NCBI RefSeq assembly: GCF_002903165.1
Contig: NZ_PPSK01000023.1
Coordinates: 1 to 38,069, forward strand
Direction of reading: 5' to 3'
DNA from: Halopseudomonas oceani
Lineage (GTDB): Bacteria; Pseudomonadota; Gammaproteobacteria; Pseudomonadales; Pseudomonadaceae
DNA length: 38,069 nt
The notes beneath the pieces are model-generated. The model had not been told where the DNA came from. It ran no database searches and saw only the letters and a program-made list of their open reading frames with translations. Of this stretch, positions 19,426 to 29,120 are shown one piece after another. Within the stretch, counting starts at the first letter, position 1; every line of letters starts with the position of its first letter. The translations under genes were made by a program, and so were the position numbers.

Positions 19426-19555
19426 CCTGAGCAGCTTCAAGCTGTAAGCTTCAAGCGGCAAGCTGGTCTGCGCCGCATTATGGTTTGAGGCTCACGAAGA
19501 GATCGGCAGCGCCAGCGCTTTTACTTGCAGCTTGAAGCTTGTCGCTTGCAGCTGC
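19426..19555. repeat. inverted AGCTTCAAGC-type repeats between prkA and yeaH
   Basis: A degenerate cluster of AGCTTCAAGC / GCTTGAAGCT and CAAGC / GCTTG words. The left arm lies at about 19429-19463 and the right arm at about 19522-19552, in inverted orientation, so the transcript can fold into a long imperfect hairpin between the two genes. Such AGCTT-based intergenic repeats are frequent in Pseudomonas genomes. It may protect the upstream mRNA or reduce read-through. No gene is present. Confidence 0.7.
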
Positions 19556-19581
19556 CTGAAAGGTGCTGGCCCGGAGGGCCT

Positions 19582-20853
19582 ATGAGCTACGTGATTGACC
19601 GCCGTCTGAACGGCAAGAACAAGAGCACCGTGAACCGCCAGCGGTTCCTGCGGCGCTACAAATCGCACATCAAGAAGGCGGTTGAAGAGGCCGTCGGTCG
19701 TCGCTCGATTACCGATATCGAGCACGGCGAAAGCATCAGCATCCCCAACCGCGACATCGACGAGCCGATCTTTCATCACGGCAAGGGCGGTCGCCAGACT
19801 CAGGTGCACCCCGGCAACCGTGAATTCGCCACTGGCGATCGCATTGCCCGGCCACAAGGCGGCGGAGGCGGCCAGGGCGGCAGTCAGGCCGGCAACAGCG
19901 GCGAGGGTATGGATGAGTTCGTCTTTCAGATCACCCAGGACGAATTTCTCGACTTCATGTTTGAGGATCTCGCCCTGCCCAATCTGATCAAGCGCCAGCT
20001 CACCGGCACCGACACTTTCAAACCGGTCCGCGCCGGCATCAGCCAGCAGGGCAACCCGTCGCGGATCAATATCGTGCGGTCCATGCGCGCGGCGCAGGCG
20101 CGACGCATCGCACTCTCGGGCGGTAGCCGCAAGCGGCTGCGCGAGGCGCGTGCAGAGCTGGAGCAACTCAAGCGCGAGCACCCGGATGACATCACCGGCA
20201 TTGCGCAGCTGCAGGAGGAAATCACCAGACTCGAGGCGCGTATCAACCGCGTCCCATTTCTCGACACCTTCGACCTGCGCTACAACCTGATCGTCAAGCA
20301 GCCAACGCCGTCGTCCAAGGCGGTGATGTTCTGCCTGATGGATGTCTCCGGCTCCATGACCCAGGCGACCAAAGACCTAGCGAAGCGCTTCTACATCCTG
20401 CTTTACCTGTTCCTGCGCCGTAACTACGAGCGCATTGAAGTGGTGTTCATCCGCCACCACACCAGTGCCAAGGAGGTCGACGAAGAGGAGTTCTTCTACT
20501 CGCGGGAAACCGGCGGCACCATCGTTTCCAGCGCTCTGCGGCTAATGCAGCAGATCATCGAGCAGCGCTACCCGCCAGGCGAGTGGAACCTGTACTGCGC
20601 CCAGGCATCCGACGGCGACAACTGGAACGACGACTCGCCGATCTGCCGCGACCTGCTGGTGCGTCAGATCATGCCGGCGATGCAGTACTACTGCTACGTC
20701 GAAATCACCCCACGCGAGCACCAGACCCTGTGGCATGAGTACGAGGCGGTCGCCGAGCACTTTGCCGACAGCTTCGCCCAGCAGCAGATTGTCGATGCCG
20801 GGGACATCTACCCGGTATTTCGCAAGCTGTTCCAGAAGAGGATGGCGACATGA
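19582..20853 (+). CDS. yeaH: YeaH/DUF444 VWA-like protein
   Basis: A 423-residue DUF444 protein. The start at 19582 has GGAGGG upstream and gives the family N-terminus [15 protein letters not shown]; a longer frame from 19525 reads through the repeat and was rejected. Residues 93-109 are a Gly/Gln-rich spacer. A charged coiled-coil-like helix spans about 183-222. The C-terminal von Willebrand A-like domain carries a MIDAS signature DVSGSM (Asp254, Ser256, Ser258), followed by [17 protein letters not shown] and [12 protein letters not shown]. It is co-conserved with PrkA and SpoVR and, by inference, works with them in a starvation or stress response. ATGA overlap with the SpoVR gene. Confidence 0.93.
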   Translation: MSYVIDRRLNGKNKSTVNRQRFLRRYKSHIKKAVEEAVGRRSITDIEHGESISIPNRDIDEPIFHHGKGGRQTQVHPGNREFATGDRIARPQGGGGGQGGSQAGNSGEGMDEFVFQITQDEFLDFMFEDLALPNLIKRQLTGTDTFKPVRAGISQQGNPSRINIVRSMRAAQARRIALSGGSRKRLREARAELEQLKREHPDDITGIAQLQEEITRLEARINRVPFLDTFDLRYNLIVKQPTPSSKAVMFCLMDVSGSMTQATKDLAKRFYILLYLFLRRNYERIEVVFIRHHTSAKEVDEEEFFYSRETGGTIVSSALRLMQQIIEQRYPPGEWNLYCAQASDGDNWNDDSPICRDLLVRQIMPAMQYYCYVEITPREHQTLWHEYEAVAEHFADSFAQQQIVDAGDIYPVFRKLFQKRMAT

Positions 20854-22403
20854 GCCGTACGCCCATATCCACCGGCTCGGAGTGGACCTTCGAGCTGATC
20901 CGCGAGTACGACCAGGAGATCGGGCGTATCGCCCACGAGGTCTACGGCCTGGACACCTACCCCAACCAGATCGAGGTCATCACCGCTGAGCAGATGATGG
21001 ATGCCTACGCCTCGGTCGGCATGCCGCTGGGCTATCACCACTGGTCCTACGGCAAGCATTTTCTGGCTACTGAAAAGGGCTACCGCCGAGGTCATATGGG
21101 GCTGGCCTATGAGATCGTCATCAATTCCGACCCCTGCATTGCCTACCTGATGGAAGAGAACACCATGTGCATGCAGGCGCTGGTGATTGCCCACGCCAGC
21201 TATGGCCACAACTCCTTTTTCAAGGGTAACTACCTGTTCCGCAGCTGGACCGACGCCAGCGCCATCATTGATTACCTGGTATTCGCCAAGCAGTACATCA
21301 GCGAATGCGAGGAGCGCTATGGAATCGACGCGGTGGAAGACCTGCTCGACTCCTGCCACGCGCTGATGAACTACGGCGTCGACCGCTACAAGCGGCCCTA
21401 CCCGATCTCTGCCGCAGAAGAACGGCAACGCCAGCAGGAGCGCGAGGAGCACCTGCAACGCCAGGTCAACGAGCTGTGGCGCACCATTCCGGTCAACCCG
21501 CACAACGCGCAAGACGAGCAGGCACACCCCCGCTACCCGAGCGAGCCCCAGGAAAACCTGCTGTATTTCATCGAGAAGAACGCACCGCTGCTGGAGCCAT
21601 GGCAGCGCGAAGTCGTGCGCATCGTGCGCAAGGTCGCGCAGTACTTCTACCCCCAGCGCCAGACCCAGGTGATGAACGAGGGCTGGGCCACCTTCTGGCA
21701 CTACACCCTGCTCAACCACCTGTATGACGAAGGCAAGGTCACCGACGGCTTCATGATGGAGTTTCTGCAGTCGCACACCAGCGTGGTCTATCAGCCGCCG
21801 TTTGACAGCAACTGGTACAGCGGCATCAACCCCTACGCGCTGGGCTTTGCGATGATGCAGGATATCCGCCGCATCTGCGAAAAACCGACCGAGGAAGATC
21901 GTCGCTGGTTCCCCGACATCGCCGGCAGCGACTGGCTGGAAACCCTCAAGTTCGCCATGCGCACCTTCAAGGACGAGAGCTTTATCCTGCAGTACCTGTC
22001 GCCCAAGGTGATCCGCGAGTTCAAGCTGTTCGCCATCGTCGACGACGAAGCCGACGACCACCTGGAAGTCGCCGCCATTCACGACGACAGCGGCTACCGC
22101 GCGGTACGCGAACTGCTGGCCGCGCAGTACAACCTTGGCAACCGCGAACCGAACATCCAGATCTGGTCGGTAGACCGCCGCGGCGACCGCTCGCTCACCC
22201 TGCGCCATCAACGCCATCAGGGCAAACCGCTTGGCGAGTCCACCGACGAAATGCTCCGCCACCTGCATCGGCTGTGGGGGTTCGATATTCATCTGGAGAG
22301 CGTCGACGGTAACCGCGTGATGGCCGAAGCCCACATCCCGCCCCGGCCCAAACCGGAGGAAGAACGCCTACCGCGCTTCGATCTGAATATTCCGCCTATA
22401 TAA
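20850..22403 (+). CDS. SpoVR family protein
   Basis: A 517-residue SpoVR-like protein (YcgB in E. coli), named after a Bacillus sporulation gene although this organism does not sporulate. The start ATG overlaps the yeaH stop by 4 bp. Conserved regions include [70 protein letters not shown] and [16 protein letters not shown]. The many conserved His, Glu and Tyr residues would suit a metal site, but no activity is known. Third gene of the prkA-yeaH-spoVR cassette. It is full length, with no frameshift. Confidence 0.93.
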   Translation: MSRTPISTGSEWTFELIREYDQEIGRIAHEVYGLDTYPNQIEVITAEQMMDAYASVGMPLGYHHWSYGKHFLATEKGYRRGHMGLAYEIVINSDPCIAYLMEENTMCMQALVIAHASYGHNSFFKGNYLFRSWTDASAIIDYLVFAKQYISECEERYGIDAVEDLLDSCHALMNYGVDRYKRPYPISAAEERQRQQEREEHLQRQVNELWRTIPVNPHNAQDEQAHPRYPSEPQENLLYFIEKNAPLLEPWQREVVRIVRKVAQYFYPQRQTQVMNEGWATFWHYTLLNHLYDEGKVTDGFMMEFLQSHTSVVYQPPFDSNWYSGINPYALGFAMMQDIRRICEKPTEEDRRWFPDIAGSDWLETLKFAMRTFKDESFILQYLSPKVIREFKLFAIVDDEADDHLEVAAIHDDSGYRAVRELLAAQYNLGNREPNIQIWSVDRRGDRSLTLRHQRHQGKPLGESTDEMLRHLHRLWGFDIHLESVDGNRVMAEAHIPPRPKPEEERLPRFDLNIPPI

Positions 22404-22417
22404 CGGCGCTGCGCGCC

Positions 22418-22456
22418 GGCTGGAGGCTGGAGGCTGGAGGCTGGAGGCTGGAGGCT
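22418..22456. repeat. heptamer tandem repeat GGCTGGA
   Basis: Five perfect copies of the 7-bp unit GGCTGGA (22418-22452) and a partial sixth (GGCT), 15 bp after the SpoVR stop. Degenerate complementary words (TTCCAGCCTC, TTCAGCCTC) occur about 90-110 bp further at 22540-22566, so the array has an inverted partner. The remaining gap before cca has nothing else recognisable. Confidence 0.9.
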
Positions 22457-22626
22457 TAATCAGAGTGGGGCCGACCACAAGCCAATCAAGGGGACTCTGC
22501 GGAAAAACCCAACGCCCGCGACAACTCGGACTGCTTCAAGCTTCCAGCCTCAAGCATTCAGCCTCTTGCAGCCATCTGCTGCAAGCGGCAAGCTCTACCC
22601 CCACCACCATCTGACCACGAGCGCTC

Positions 22627-23865
22627 ATGTCCCAGCCTTACTCCACCTACCTGGTCGGCGGCGCCGTCCGCGATCAACTGCTTGGTTTGCCGGTAACAGA
22701 CCGCGACTGGGTTGTGGTTGGCGCGACGCCGGAGCAGTTGCAGCAGGAGGGTTTCCGTCCGGTCGGCCAGGACTTTCCGGTGTTTCTGCATCCGACCTCG
22801 GGCGACGAATACGCACTCGCCCGCACCGAGCGCAAAAGCGGCGTTGGCTACGGCGGCTTTGTCTTCCACACAAGCCCTGACGTCACTCTGGAAGACGATC
22901 TGATCCGCCGGGACCTGACAATCAATGCCATGGCTCAGGGCGCCGACGGTGAGATCATCGACCCCTACGGCGGCCAGCGCGATCTGCAAGCCAAAGTGCT
23001 ACGCCACGTCTCCCCCGCCTTTGCCGAAGATCCGCTGCGGGTGCTGCGGGTTGCGCGCTTTGCCGCTCGCTACGCCAGCCTCGGCTTTCGCGTGGCCGAT
23101 GAGACCCTGGCGCTGATGCGCCAGCTGAGCGAGTCGGGCGAGCTGCAGAACCTGACCGCCGAGCGCAGCTGGATGGAAATCAGCCGCGCCCTGATGGAAC
23201 CCAGCCCGGATGTATTCATCCAGGTACTGCGCGACTGTGGCGCACTGGCCGAACTGCTGCCGGAAGTCGACGCCCTGTTTGGCGTCCCGCAGCCGGAAGC
23301 ACATCACCCGGAAATCGACACCGGCGTGCATGTCCTGCAGGTGCTGCAGGTCGCCGCTCGCGATCAGCTGCCGCTGCCGGCCCGCTGGGCCTGCCTGCTG
23401 CATGACCTTGGCAAGGGGCTAACTCGCCCGGAGCACTGGCCAAAGCACCACGGCCACGAAACCAGCGGCCTGAAAGCGGTGAAGGCCGTCAACAAGCGCT
23501 GCAAGGCACCGAGGGACTGCCAGGAACTGGCACTGCTGGCCTGCGAGTACCACACCCACTGCCACCTCGCACTGGAGCTGCGTCCTCAGACCCTACTCAA
23601 GCTGTTCAAGGCACTGGATATCTACCGTCGCGGCGAGCGCTTCGAGCAGTTTCTGGCGGTATGCGTGGCCGACGCCCAGGGTCGCACCGGGTTTGAACAG
23701 CGCCCCTACCCGCAGGCGGACTACCTGCGCGGCGCCGCACAGGCCGCGCGCGCAGTGGATATTCAGCCGTTACTGGATAGGGGCCTGCAGGGAGCGGAGA
23801 TGGGCCGCGCCCTGGAGCAGGCGCGACTGGAAGCGTTAAGCGACTATAAGGCCTCGCGCGGCTGA
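22627..23865 (+). CDS. cca: multifunctional CCA-adding tRNA nucleotidyltransferase
   Basis: Adds or repairs the 3' CCA of tRNAs without a template. The 412-residue class II enzyme shows [12 protein letters not shown] (residues 9-20), the catalytic carboxylates Asp25 and Asp27 in TDRDWVVVG, the flexible ED region [31 protein letters not shown] and a C-terminal HD domain ([23 protein letters not shown]) with predicted phosphohydrolase activity, as in E. coli. The ribosome site is weak. Its 3' end overlaps the convergent folK by 22 bp. Confidence 0.96.
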   Translation: MSQPYSTYLVGGAVRDQLLGLPVTDRDWVVVGATPEQLQQEGFRPVGQDFPVFLHPTSGDEYALARTERKSGVGYGGFVFHTSPDVTLEDDLIRRDLTINAMAQGADGEIIDPYGGQRDLQAKVLRHVSPAFAEDPLRVLRVARFAARYASLGFRVADETLALMRQLSESGELQNLTAERSWMEISRALMEPSPDVFIQVLRDCGALAELLPEVDALFGVPQPEAHHPEIDTGVHVLQVLQVAARDQLPLPARWACLLHDLGKGLTRPEHWPKHHGHETSGLKAVKAVNKRCKAPRDCQELALLACEYHTHCHLALELRPQTLLKLFKALDIYRRGERFEQFLAVCVADAQGRTGFEQRPYPQADYLRGAAQAARAVDIQPLLDRGLQGAEMGRALEQARLEALSDYKASRG

Positions 23866-24386
23866 TACCGCGCCAGCAGCTCGGCCGGTGTAAGTGACCG
23901 GCCACGCCATGTGAAGGCGACCGGCCACAGTGCCTGGTTCCCCTGCCAGCCCTCCCAGAGTTGACCGAATGTCTGCCCGCTACCGGGCAGTTTGCCTCGC
24001 GCTGCAACCAATGCCAGCGGCCAGAGCACAAAGGCGTTGCGCGTCACCTCCGGGCGCGGCAGGGTAATGCCGTCATGCACGCCGGTTAGATCACCATAGC
24101 AAAGCACGTCGATATCCAGCGTGATGCGGCCAGGTTGCGGCGACTCACGACGGCCGCACGCCGCCTCAATTGCCTTCAGTGCCGCATTCAGATCAACCAG
24201 CGCCAGGCGCGTCTCGACCGCCACTACCATGTTGTAGAAGCGTTTTCCGAGCACTCCGACCGCATCGCTTTCAAATACCGGCGACAGCTGCAGCTCGCCA
24301 CACAACTCGGCCAGCGCATCCAGCCCGCGCTGCAGGTGATACTCCCGCTCGGTATTGGTACCGACCCCCAGATAGACGATAGTCAC
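23844..24386 (-). CDS. folK: FolK-like hydroxymethyldihydropterin pyrophosphokinase
   Basis: HPPK-family protein (180 residues) that would transfer pyrophosphate from ATP to 6-hydroxymethyl-7,8-dihydropterin in folate synthesis. The two Mg-binding aspartates are present (Asp91 and Asp93 in [12 protein letters not shown]), and VYLGVGTN and [10 protein letters not shown] fit the family. The usual histidine in the LPHP motif is replaced: residues 110-113 read PRPE. The tryptophan of the ERWGPR loop is also missing. Pseudomonads often have a second, canonical folK elsewhere, so this may be a specialised paralogue tied to FolB. It starts with GTG overlapping the folB stop (GTGA). Its end runs 22 bp into convergent cca. 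Confidence 0.85.
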   Translation of the reverse strand: MTIVYLGVGTNTEREYHLQRGLDALAELCGELQLSPVFESDAVGVLGKRFYNMVVAVETRLALVDLNAALKAIEAACGRRESPQPGRITLDIDVLCYGDLTGVHDGITLPRPEVTRNAFVLWPLALVAARGKLPGSGQTFGQLWEGWQGNQALWPVAFTWRGRSLTPAELLARYQPREAL

Positions 24387-24745
24387 GCGGGTCTGACTCC
24401 CCGTTCGATCAACACCCCGACGCCACCGGAAGCAGCCGGAACGGCACCTGGCTTGGTGACCTGCAGACGCAGCCAGGGAATAGAAAACTCACTCATCAGC
24501 AGCGCAGCCAGTTGCTCGGCCAGCGTCTCGACCAGCATGAAGCTGCTCTGCTCGACAAAGCCCTGCACCCGCTCACTGATTGCCGCATAGTTGAGGGTGT
24601 GCTCGAGCGCATCGCCGGCGGCGGCCGGACGGATGTCCCAGCCCATATCGAGATCGAACACCAGCCGCTGCCGAATAGTCCGTTCCCAGTCATAGACGCC
24701 AATGACGGCATCTACCGCTAACCCTTTGATAAAAACCTGATCCAC
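24383..24745 (-). CDS. folB: dihydroneopterin aldolase
   Basis: Converts 7,8-dihydroneopterin to 6-hydroxymethyl-dihydropterin, the substrate of FolK. The length of 120 residues is normal. The expected active-site residues can be placed: Glu21 in VYDWERTIRQ, Tyr53 in LNYAAI, Glu73 in LVETLAEQLA and Lys98 in VTKPGAV. The start is a GTG at 24745 preceded by GGGAG at seven bases. It is translationally coupled to folK, and divergent from plsY across 54 bp. Confidence 0.94.
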   Translation of the reverse strand: MDQVFIKGLAVDAVIGVYDWERTIRQRLVFDLDMGWDIRPAAAGDALEHTLNYAAISERVQGFVEQSSFMLVETLAEQLAALLMSEFSIPWLRLQVTKPGAVPAASGGVGVLIERGVRPA

Positions 24746-24764
24746 AGGTTGCTCCCGTGTCGAC

Positions 24765-24770
24765 TACAAT
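24765..24770 (+). promoter_or_regulatory. candidate -10 box of plsY
   Basis: TACAAT lies 29 bp before the plsY ATG in the short divergent gap with folB. There is no good -35 at the standard distance, so only the -10 is supported. Confidence 0.4.
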
Positions 24771-24799
24771 CAAACGTCATTTTTCCCGGGGTCCGCTGC

Positions 24800-25384
24800 A
24801 TGCATACCCAGTTTCTGTTCTGGCTGGTCATCGCCTACCTGCTCGGCTCAGTCTCCTTTGCCGTGCTGATCAGCCACCTGCGTCACCTGCCGGACCCGCG
24901 CAAACTGGGCTCCGGCAACCCCGGTGCCAGCAACATGCTGCGCCTGGGCAACCGTTCCCTGGCGCTGGCCACCCTGGCCGGCGATCTCGGCAAGGGCGTA
25001 CTGGCCATCGCCCTCGCCCGCTATGCCGACCTGACGCTGCAGCAACAGGGCTGGATCGGCTTGGCCGCGGTCTGCGGGCACATTCTACCGATCTTCCATC
25101 GCTTGCAGGGCGGCAAGGGTGTTGCTACCGCTGCTGGCGTCATGCTGATGCTCTGCTGGCCTGCGGCCCTGATCGCAGCGCTGGCCTGGGGGCTGACCTT
25201 TTACTGGCAGCGGATCGCCTCCCTGGCATCCCTGCTGGCCAGCCTGACGCTGCCACCAGCCCTCGCCTGGCTGGCCCCGGCACTGCTGCTACCGGTCACG
25301 CTCATGGTGCTGCTGATTCTGCTCCGCCACCGCCTCAATATAGGTCGGCTGCTGGCCGGGGTAGAGAACCGCTTCAGGCCTTGA
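24800..25384 (+). CDS. plsY: glycerol-3-phosphate acyltransferase PlsY
   Basis: Inner-membrane enzyme that acylates glycerol-3-phosphate from acyl-phosphate made by PlsX, the first step of phospholipid synthesis. The start at 24800 (194 residues) opens directly with the first membrane helix ([20 protein letters not shown]). Five hydrophobic helices are expected. The three cytoplasmic motifs are visible: [11 protein letters not shown] (motif 1), [18 protein letters not shown] (motif 2) and the final [16 protein letters not shown] (motif 3). The longer frame from 24749 was rejected because it adds a polar leader. Its last 11 bp overlap the end of the convergent tsaD. Confidence 0.95.
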   Translation: MHTQFLFWLVIAYLLGSVSFAVLISHLRHLPDPRKLGSGNPGASNMLRLGNRSLALATLAGDLGKGVLAIALARYADLTLQQQGWIGLAAVCGHILPIFHRLQGGKGVATAAGVMLMLCWPAALIAALAWGLTFYWQRIASLASLLASLTLPPALAWLAPALLLPVTLMVLLILLRHRLNIGRLLAGVENRFRP

Positions 25385-26411
25385 CGGCAATCGGCGGCAA
25401 CTGCTCCATCGGCCAGCGCGCGCGCGTCTCGATACCGCCCGCATCCTGCTGACCGGCCAGCAGCCGCTGGCAACCCGCGTAGGCAATCATTGCGCCGTTA
25501 TCAGTGCAATACGCCGGGCGGGCGTAAAACACGTTGCCCTTCAGCTCGGCGGTCATGCTTTCCAGCTGCTGTCGCAAACGGCGGTTGGCGCTGACGCCAC
25601 CGGCAATCACCAACCGCTTGAGCCCAGTCTGCTTGAGCGCCCGACGGCACTTGATGGTCAGGGTCTCGACCACTGCCGTTTCAAAGCCCAGGGCAATGTC
25701 GGCCAGCGTCTGCTGATCCGGCTGCCCCTGCTGCGAACACGCCTGCCATGCCGTCAGCACGGCGGTTTTCAAACCACTGAAACTAAATGTCAGGCCGGGC
25801 CGATCGGTCATCGGCCGGGGGAAGACAAAGGCACCGGGGCGGCCCTGCTCGGCCAACCGGGCAATCTCCGGGCCGCCCGGATACGGCAACCCCATCAGCT
25901 TGGCCGTCTTGTCAAAGGCTTCCCCGGCGGCGTCGTCCAGCGACTCGCCCAGCAGCTCGTATTCACCGATACCGTCCACCCGAACCAGTTGGGTGTGGCC
26001 GCCAGAAACCAGCAAGGCGACAAACGGAAACTCGGGCGGATGCTCTTCCAGACAGGGGGCCAGCAAATGCCCTTCCATATGGTGTACGCCCAGCGCCGGC
26101 ACGCCCCAGGCAAAGGCCAGCGCCCGCGCAAACGCGCCACCGACCAGCAACGCCCCGACCAGCCCCGGGCCGGCCGTATAGGCCACGGCATCTACCTCAC
26201 CCTGCTGCAGGCTAGCCTTGGCGAACACTTCGCGCATCAGTGGTACCATGCGTTTGACGTGATCGCGCGACGCCAGCTCCGGCACCACACCGCCGTATAC
26301 CCGGTGCAGATCGATCTGGCTGAACAACGCATCCGCCAGCAGACCTCGCTCACTGTCATACAGCGCGATGCCGGTTTCGTCGCAGGAAGTCTCAATACCC
26401 AGAACGCGCAT
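25374..26411 (-). CDS. tsaD: tRNA N6-threonylcarbamoyladenosine transferase TsaD
   Basis: Catalytic subunit of the t6A37 machinery, with TsaB and TsaE; transfers the threonylcarbamoyl group to A37 of ANN-decoding tRNAs. The 345-residue ASKHA-fold protein starts [14 protein letters not shown]. The metal ligands His111 and His115 are in HMEGH, followed by VSGGHTQLV, the [14 protein letters not shown] loop, [10 protein letters not shown] and [13 protein letters not shown]. It is divergent from rpsU over 208 bp and convergent with plsY (11-bp overlap). One likely substrate, the tRNA-Ile2 at 37562, lies in the same window. Confidence 0.97.
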   Translation of the reverse strand: MRVLGIETSCDETGIALYDSERGLLADALFSQIDLHRVYGGVVPELASRDHVKRMVPLMREVFAKASLQQGEVDAVAYTAGPGLVGALLVGGAFARALAFAWGVPALGVHHMEGHLLAPCLEEHPPEFPFVALLVSGGHTQLVRVDGIGEYELLGESLDDAAGEAFDKTAKLMGLPYPGGPEIARLAEQGRPGAFVFPRPMTDRPGLTFSFSGLKTAVLTAWQACSQQGQPDQQTLADIALGFETAVVETLTIKCRRALKQTGLKRLVIAGGVSANRRLRQQLESMTAELKGNVFYARPAYCTDNGAMIAYAGCQRLLAGQQDAGGIETRARWPMEQLPPIAVKA

Positions 26412-26513
26412 GCTTGGCCCTGTGCCTCGTATTACATGAATGTCATCTGCCGCGCATCATAATCAGCCAGACGCCCACAGGCCAGTTTTTTACCCCGACG
26501 GACGTCGTAGGCT

Positions 26514-26542
26514 TTGCTTTTTACAGATTAAGGCGGTAACAT
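26514..26542 (+). promoter_or_regulatory. sigma-70 promoter of rpsU-dnaG-rpoD
   Basis: TTGCTT (26514-26519) and TAACAT (26537-26542) are separated by exactly 17 bp, about 78 bp upstream of the rpsU ATG. This fits the vegetative promoter expected for the macromolecular synthesis operon. No LexA box was recognised. Confidence 0.55.
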
Positions 26543-26619
26543 CCGCGTCCCTTGAAATGCAATCGCCGCAGGCACTATCGCCTACGGCCATGACTACCAA
26601 CGTTTGAGAAAGGTACGAA

Positions 26620-26835
26620 ATGCCTGCCGTCAAAGTTAAAGAGAACGAACCCTTCGACGTGGCCCTGCGTCGTTTCAAACGCTCCTGCGAAAAAGCCGGT
26701 GTTCTGGCTGAAGTGCGTCGTCGCGAGTTTTACGAGAAGCCCACTACCGAGCGCAAGCGCAAAGCAGCTGCTGCTGTAAAGCGTCACGCCAAGAAAGTGC
26801 AACGCGAACAGCGTCGTCGCGAGCGCCTGTACTGA
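26620..26835 (+). CDS. rpsU: 30S ribosomal protein S21
   Basis: A 71-residue, very basic ribosomal protein of the 30S platform near the anti-Shine-Dalgarno sequence, needed for efficient initiation. The sequence [20 protein letters not shown] is diagnostic, followed by [20 protein letters not shown] and a Lys/Arg-rich tail ending RRERLY. AAAGG precedes the ATG. It heads the rpsU-dnaG-rpoD operon, with S21 needed in much larger amounts than primase; two hairpins follow its stop. Confidence 0.98.
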   Translation: MPAVKVKENEPFDVALRRFKRSCEKAGVLAEVRRREFYEKPTTERKRKAAAAVKRHAKKVQREQRRRERLY

Positions 26836-26875
26836 GTTCCGATACTCAGCTCTGATCGGGCCTGATCGCAGGCCC
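26832..26875 (+). promoter_or_regulatory. two hairpins between rpsU and dnaG
   Basis: CTGAGT/ACTCAG (26832-26837 with 26844-26849, loop 6) begins on the rpsU stop codon. GGGCCT/AGGCCC (26858-26863 with 26870-26875, loop 6) follows nine bases later. Neither has a T run. By position they are candidates for the partial terminator or processing region that in E. coli keeps dnaG below rpsU. The rest of the 219-bp gap shows nothing more. Confidence 0.5.
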
Positions 26876-27054
26876 AATGATGTGACGTACGCGCTCATAT
26901 CATCAGACTGAACCGCACTGGAACACGCATCTTTCCGGCCTTCCGAGAGGAAATGGCTGGATTTTTGCGTCCTTGTGCATTTGCTATCGCATAATGCCAC
27001 GGACAGCACGGCGCGCCGGTAACGGCGCTCTCTCGCAGAGGCAACGCAGACAGC

Positions 27055-29034
27055 ATGGCCGGACTCATTCCTCAGGGCTTCATTGATGACCTGCTCGGAC
27101 GCATCGACATTGTCGAAGTCGTCGGGTCTCGCCTGAAGCTCAAGAAGACCGGCAAGAACTACTCCGCGCTCTGCCCGTTTCATAACGAGAAGTCGCCGTC
27201 ATTCAGTGTCAGCCCTGACAAGCAGTTTTACTACTGCTTCGGCTGCGGCGCTGGTGGCAGCGCGCTGAGCTTCGTGATGGACTTTGATCGCCTGGACTTC
27301 CCCCAGGCGGTTGAAGAACTCGCCCGCCAGGCCGGCGTCGAAGTGCCGCACGAAGAGCGCAGCGATGGCCGCAAGAGCAGCCGCACTCCGCGCAAAGACA
27401 ACCCGCTGTACGCCCTGCTGGAACAGGCTGCCGCGTATTATCGACAGCAGCTGCGCCAACATCCGGCACGCCAGCGCGCGGTCAGCTACCTGAAGGGACG
27501 CGGCCTGTCCGGGCAAATTGCCAAACTGTACGATATCGGGATGGCGCCCCCTGGCTGGGACAACCTTATGTCCCACCTGAGCCGGGACACCACCGAACAG
27601 AATGCACTGATCGAAGCAGGCCTGGTGGTCGAGAACCCCGACAGCGGTGGACGTTACGACCGCTTCCGCGACCGCATCATGTTCCCGATTCGCGATAGCC
27701 GTGGCCGCACCATCGGCTTCGGCGGTCGCGTACTGGGTGACGAGAAGCCCAAGTACCTGAACTCGCCGGAAACCTCAGTCTTCCATAAGGGCCAGGAGCT
27801 GTACGGCCTGTATGAAGCCAAGCAACAAAATCGGCAACTGAACGAGATTTTGGTGGTCGAAGGCTACATGGACGTGATCGCGCTGGCCCAGCACGGCGTC
27901 ACCAACGCCGTCGCCACGCTCGGCACCGCCACCAGCGAAGAACACCTCAAGCGCCTGTTTCGACTGGTGCAAAACGTGATCTTCTGCTTTGACGGCGACA
28001 GAGCAGGACGCCAGGCCGCATGGCGTGCACTGAATTCCGCTCTGCCGGTACTGGAAGATGGCCGCCATGTGCGCTTTCTGTTTCTACCCGACGGGCAGGA
28101 CCCGGACACCATGGTACGCCAGGAAGGCGCGGACGCATTCCGCAGGCGCCTGGAGCGCGAAGCGCAGCCGCTGACAGACTACCTGTTCCGGCACTTGGCA
28201 GAGGAATCCGGGGCCGACAGTCTCGAAGGCAAGGCACATATGGCGTCACTGGCATTGCCTCTGATCGAGCAAGTGCCGGGTGGCATGCTACGCCGACTGT
28301 TGCGTCAGTCACTGCAGCAACAAACAGGTATTGACCTCGATACCGTCGAGCCCGCAGTAATGCCAGCCGTCGGGCAACCCGCCGCCCCGCAGGAGCGGCC
28401 GACACACGACGAGGACATCCCGTTTGGCGCCTGGGAGGACTGGTCCGAACGCGCGGAACCGGACGCCGAGTACTACATGCCAGAAGGCATGGATAGCGCT
28501 CCTCCGAGCGGAAACAGTGGCCGCGCATTTACGCCACGCAAAGGTGAGCGCCAGGAACAACGGGGACGCAAGGACTTCGGCGGCAGCAAAAAGCCGCCAC
28601 GCCGCGAGATGAACAGCCCGCTGCTGCAGGCGGTGAAGACGCTGCTGCACCACCCGCATCTTGCAGCACATGCCCAACAGGCCAATCAAATGGCCGACGA
28701 GGACGAAGACGAAGCAAGATTGCTGGTGGCGCTGGTGGAAGCTGCGCAGAAACAGCCGGGGCTGACTACAATTGAGCTGCTGGCACGCTGGCACGGTACG
28801 GCGATGGGGGAACAGCTAAATCGCCTGGCCGAACAGGAGTGGCTGCTAACCAGTCCAGGGGTAAACCTTGAACAACAGTTTTTCGACACCATTAACAGTC
28901 TAGCCGCTCAGCAAAACGAGCGACGACTTCAGCACCTCCTCGACAAATCGGTCAACGAACCGCTCTCTGCCGAGGAAAAGCAACAACTGCGGGACCTTCT
29001 GAGCACACGAAACGCCCGGAAAAACGACGGCTGA
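27055..29034 (+). CDS. dnaG: DNA primase
   Basis: Makes the RNA primers of replication. The 659 residues contain the CHC2 zinc domain with ligands Cys40, His43, Cys61 and Cys64, the RNA polymerase/Toprim core (VVEGYMDVIALAQ with the catalytic Glu, FCFDGDRAGRQAA with the DxD-type acidic residues), then a low-complexity basic and acidic linker of about 100 residues (around 450-525, with GERQEQRGRKDFGGSKKPPR) and a helical C-terminal DnaB-binding domain. The linker is the part most likely to vary between species. It follows rpsU after 219 bp and precedes rpoD by 86 bp. Confidence 0.97.
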   Translation: MAGLIPQGFIDDLLGRIDIVEVVGSRLKLKKTGKNYSALCPFHNEKSPSFSVSPDKQFYYCFGCGAGGSALSFVMDFDRLDFPQAVEELARQAGVEVPHEERSDGRKSSRTPRKDNPLYALLEQAAAYYRQQLRQHPARQRAVSYLKGRGLSGQIAKLYDIGMAPPGWDNLMSHLSRDTTEQNALIEAGLVVENPDSGGRYDRFRDRIMFPIRDSRGRTIGFGGRVLGDEKPKYLNSPETSVFHKGQELYGLYEAKQQNRQLNEILVVEGYMDVIALAQHGVTNAVATLGTATSEEHLKRLFRLVQNVIFCFDGDRAGRQAAWRALNSALPVLEDGRHVRFLFLPDGQDPDTMVRQEGADAFRRRLEREAQPLTDYLFRHLAEESGADSLEGKAHMASLALPLIEQVPGGMLRRLLRQSLQQQTGIDLDTVEPAVMPAVGQPAAPQERPTHDEDIPFGAWEDWSERAEPDAEYYMPEGMDSAPPSGNSGRAFTPRKGERQEQRGRKDFGGSKKPPRREMNSPLLQAVKTLLHHPHLAAHAQQANQMADEDEDEARLLVALVEAAQKQPGLTTIELLARWHGTAMGEQLNRLAEQEWLLTSPGVNLEQQFFDTINSLAAQQNERRLQHLLDKSVNEPLSAEEKQQLRDLLSTRNARKNDG

Positions 29035-29070
29035 CTCTGCCTCAAGTGGCGTCAGCAGGCGAAATCAGGG

Positions 29071-29076
29071 TATAAT
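29071..29076 (+). promoter_or_regulatory. internal -10 box upstream of rpoD
   Basis: A perfect TATAAT lies 45 bp before the rpoD ATG, between dnaG and rpoD. No clear -35 at 17 bp (GGCGTC). An internal promoter allowing extra rpoD transcription is plausible and is known for this operon in other bacteria. Confidence 0.5.
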
Positions 29077-29120
29077 CCGCAGCTTATTTTTTGCACACCT
29101 AGGCATCCACAAGGGTTGTT

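Noticed and set aside
26575..27183. 202-codon minus-strand frame over rpsU, the gap and the start of dnaG
   Set aside because: It crosses rpsU and the start of dnaG, lacks a ribosome site and resembles no family.
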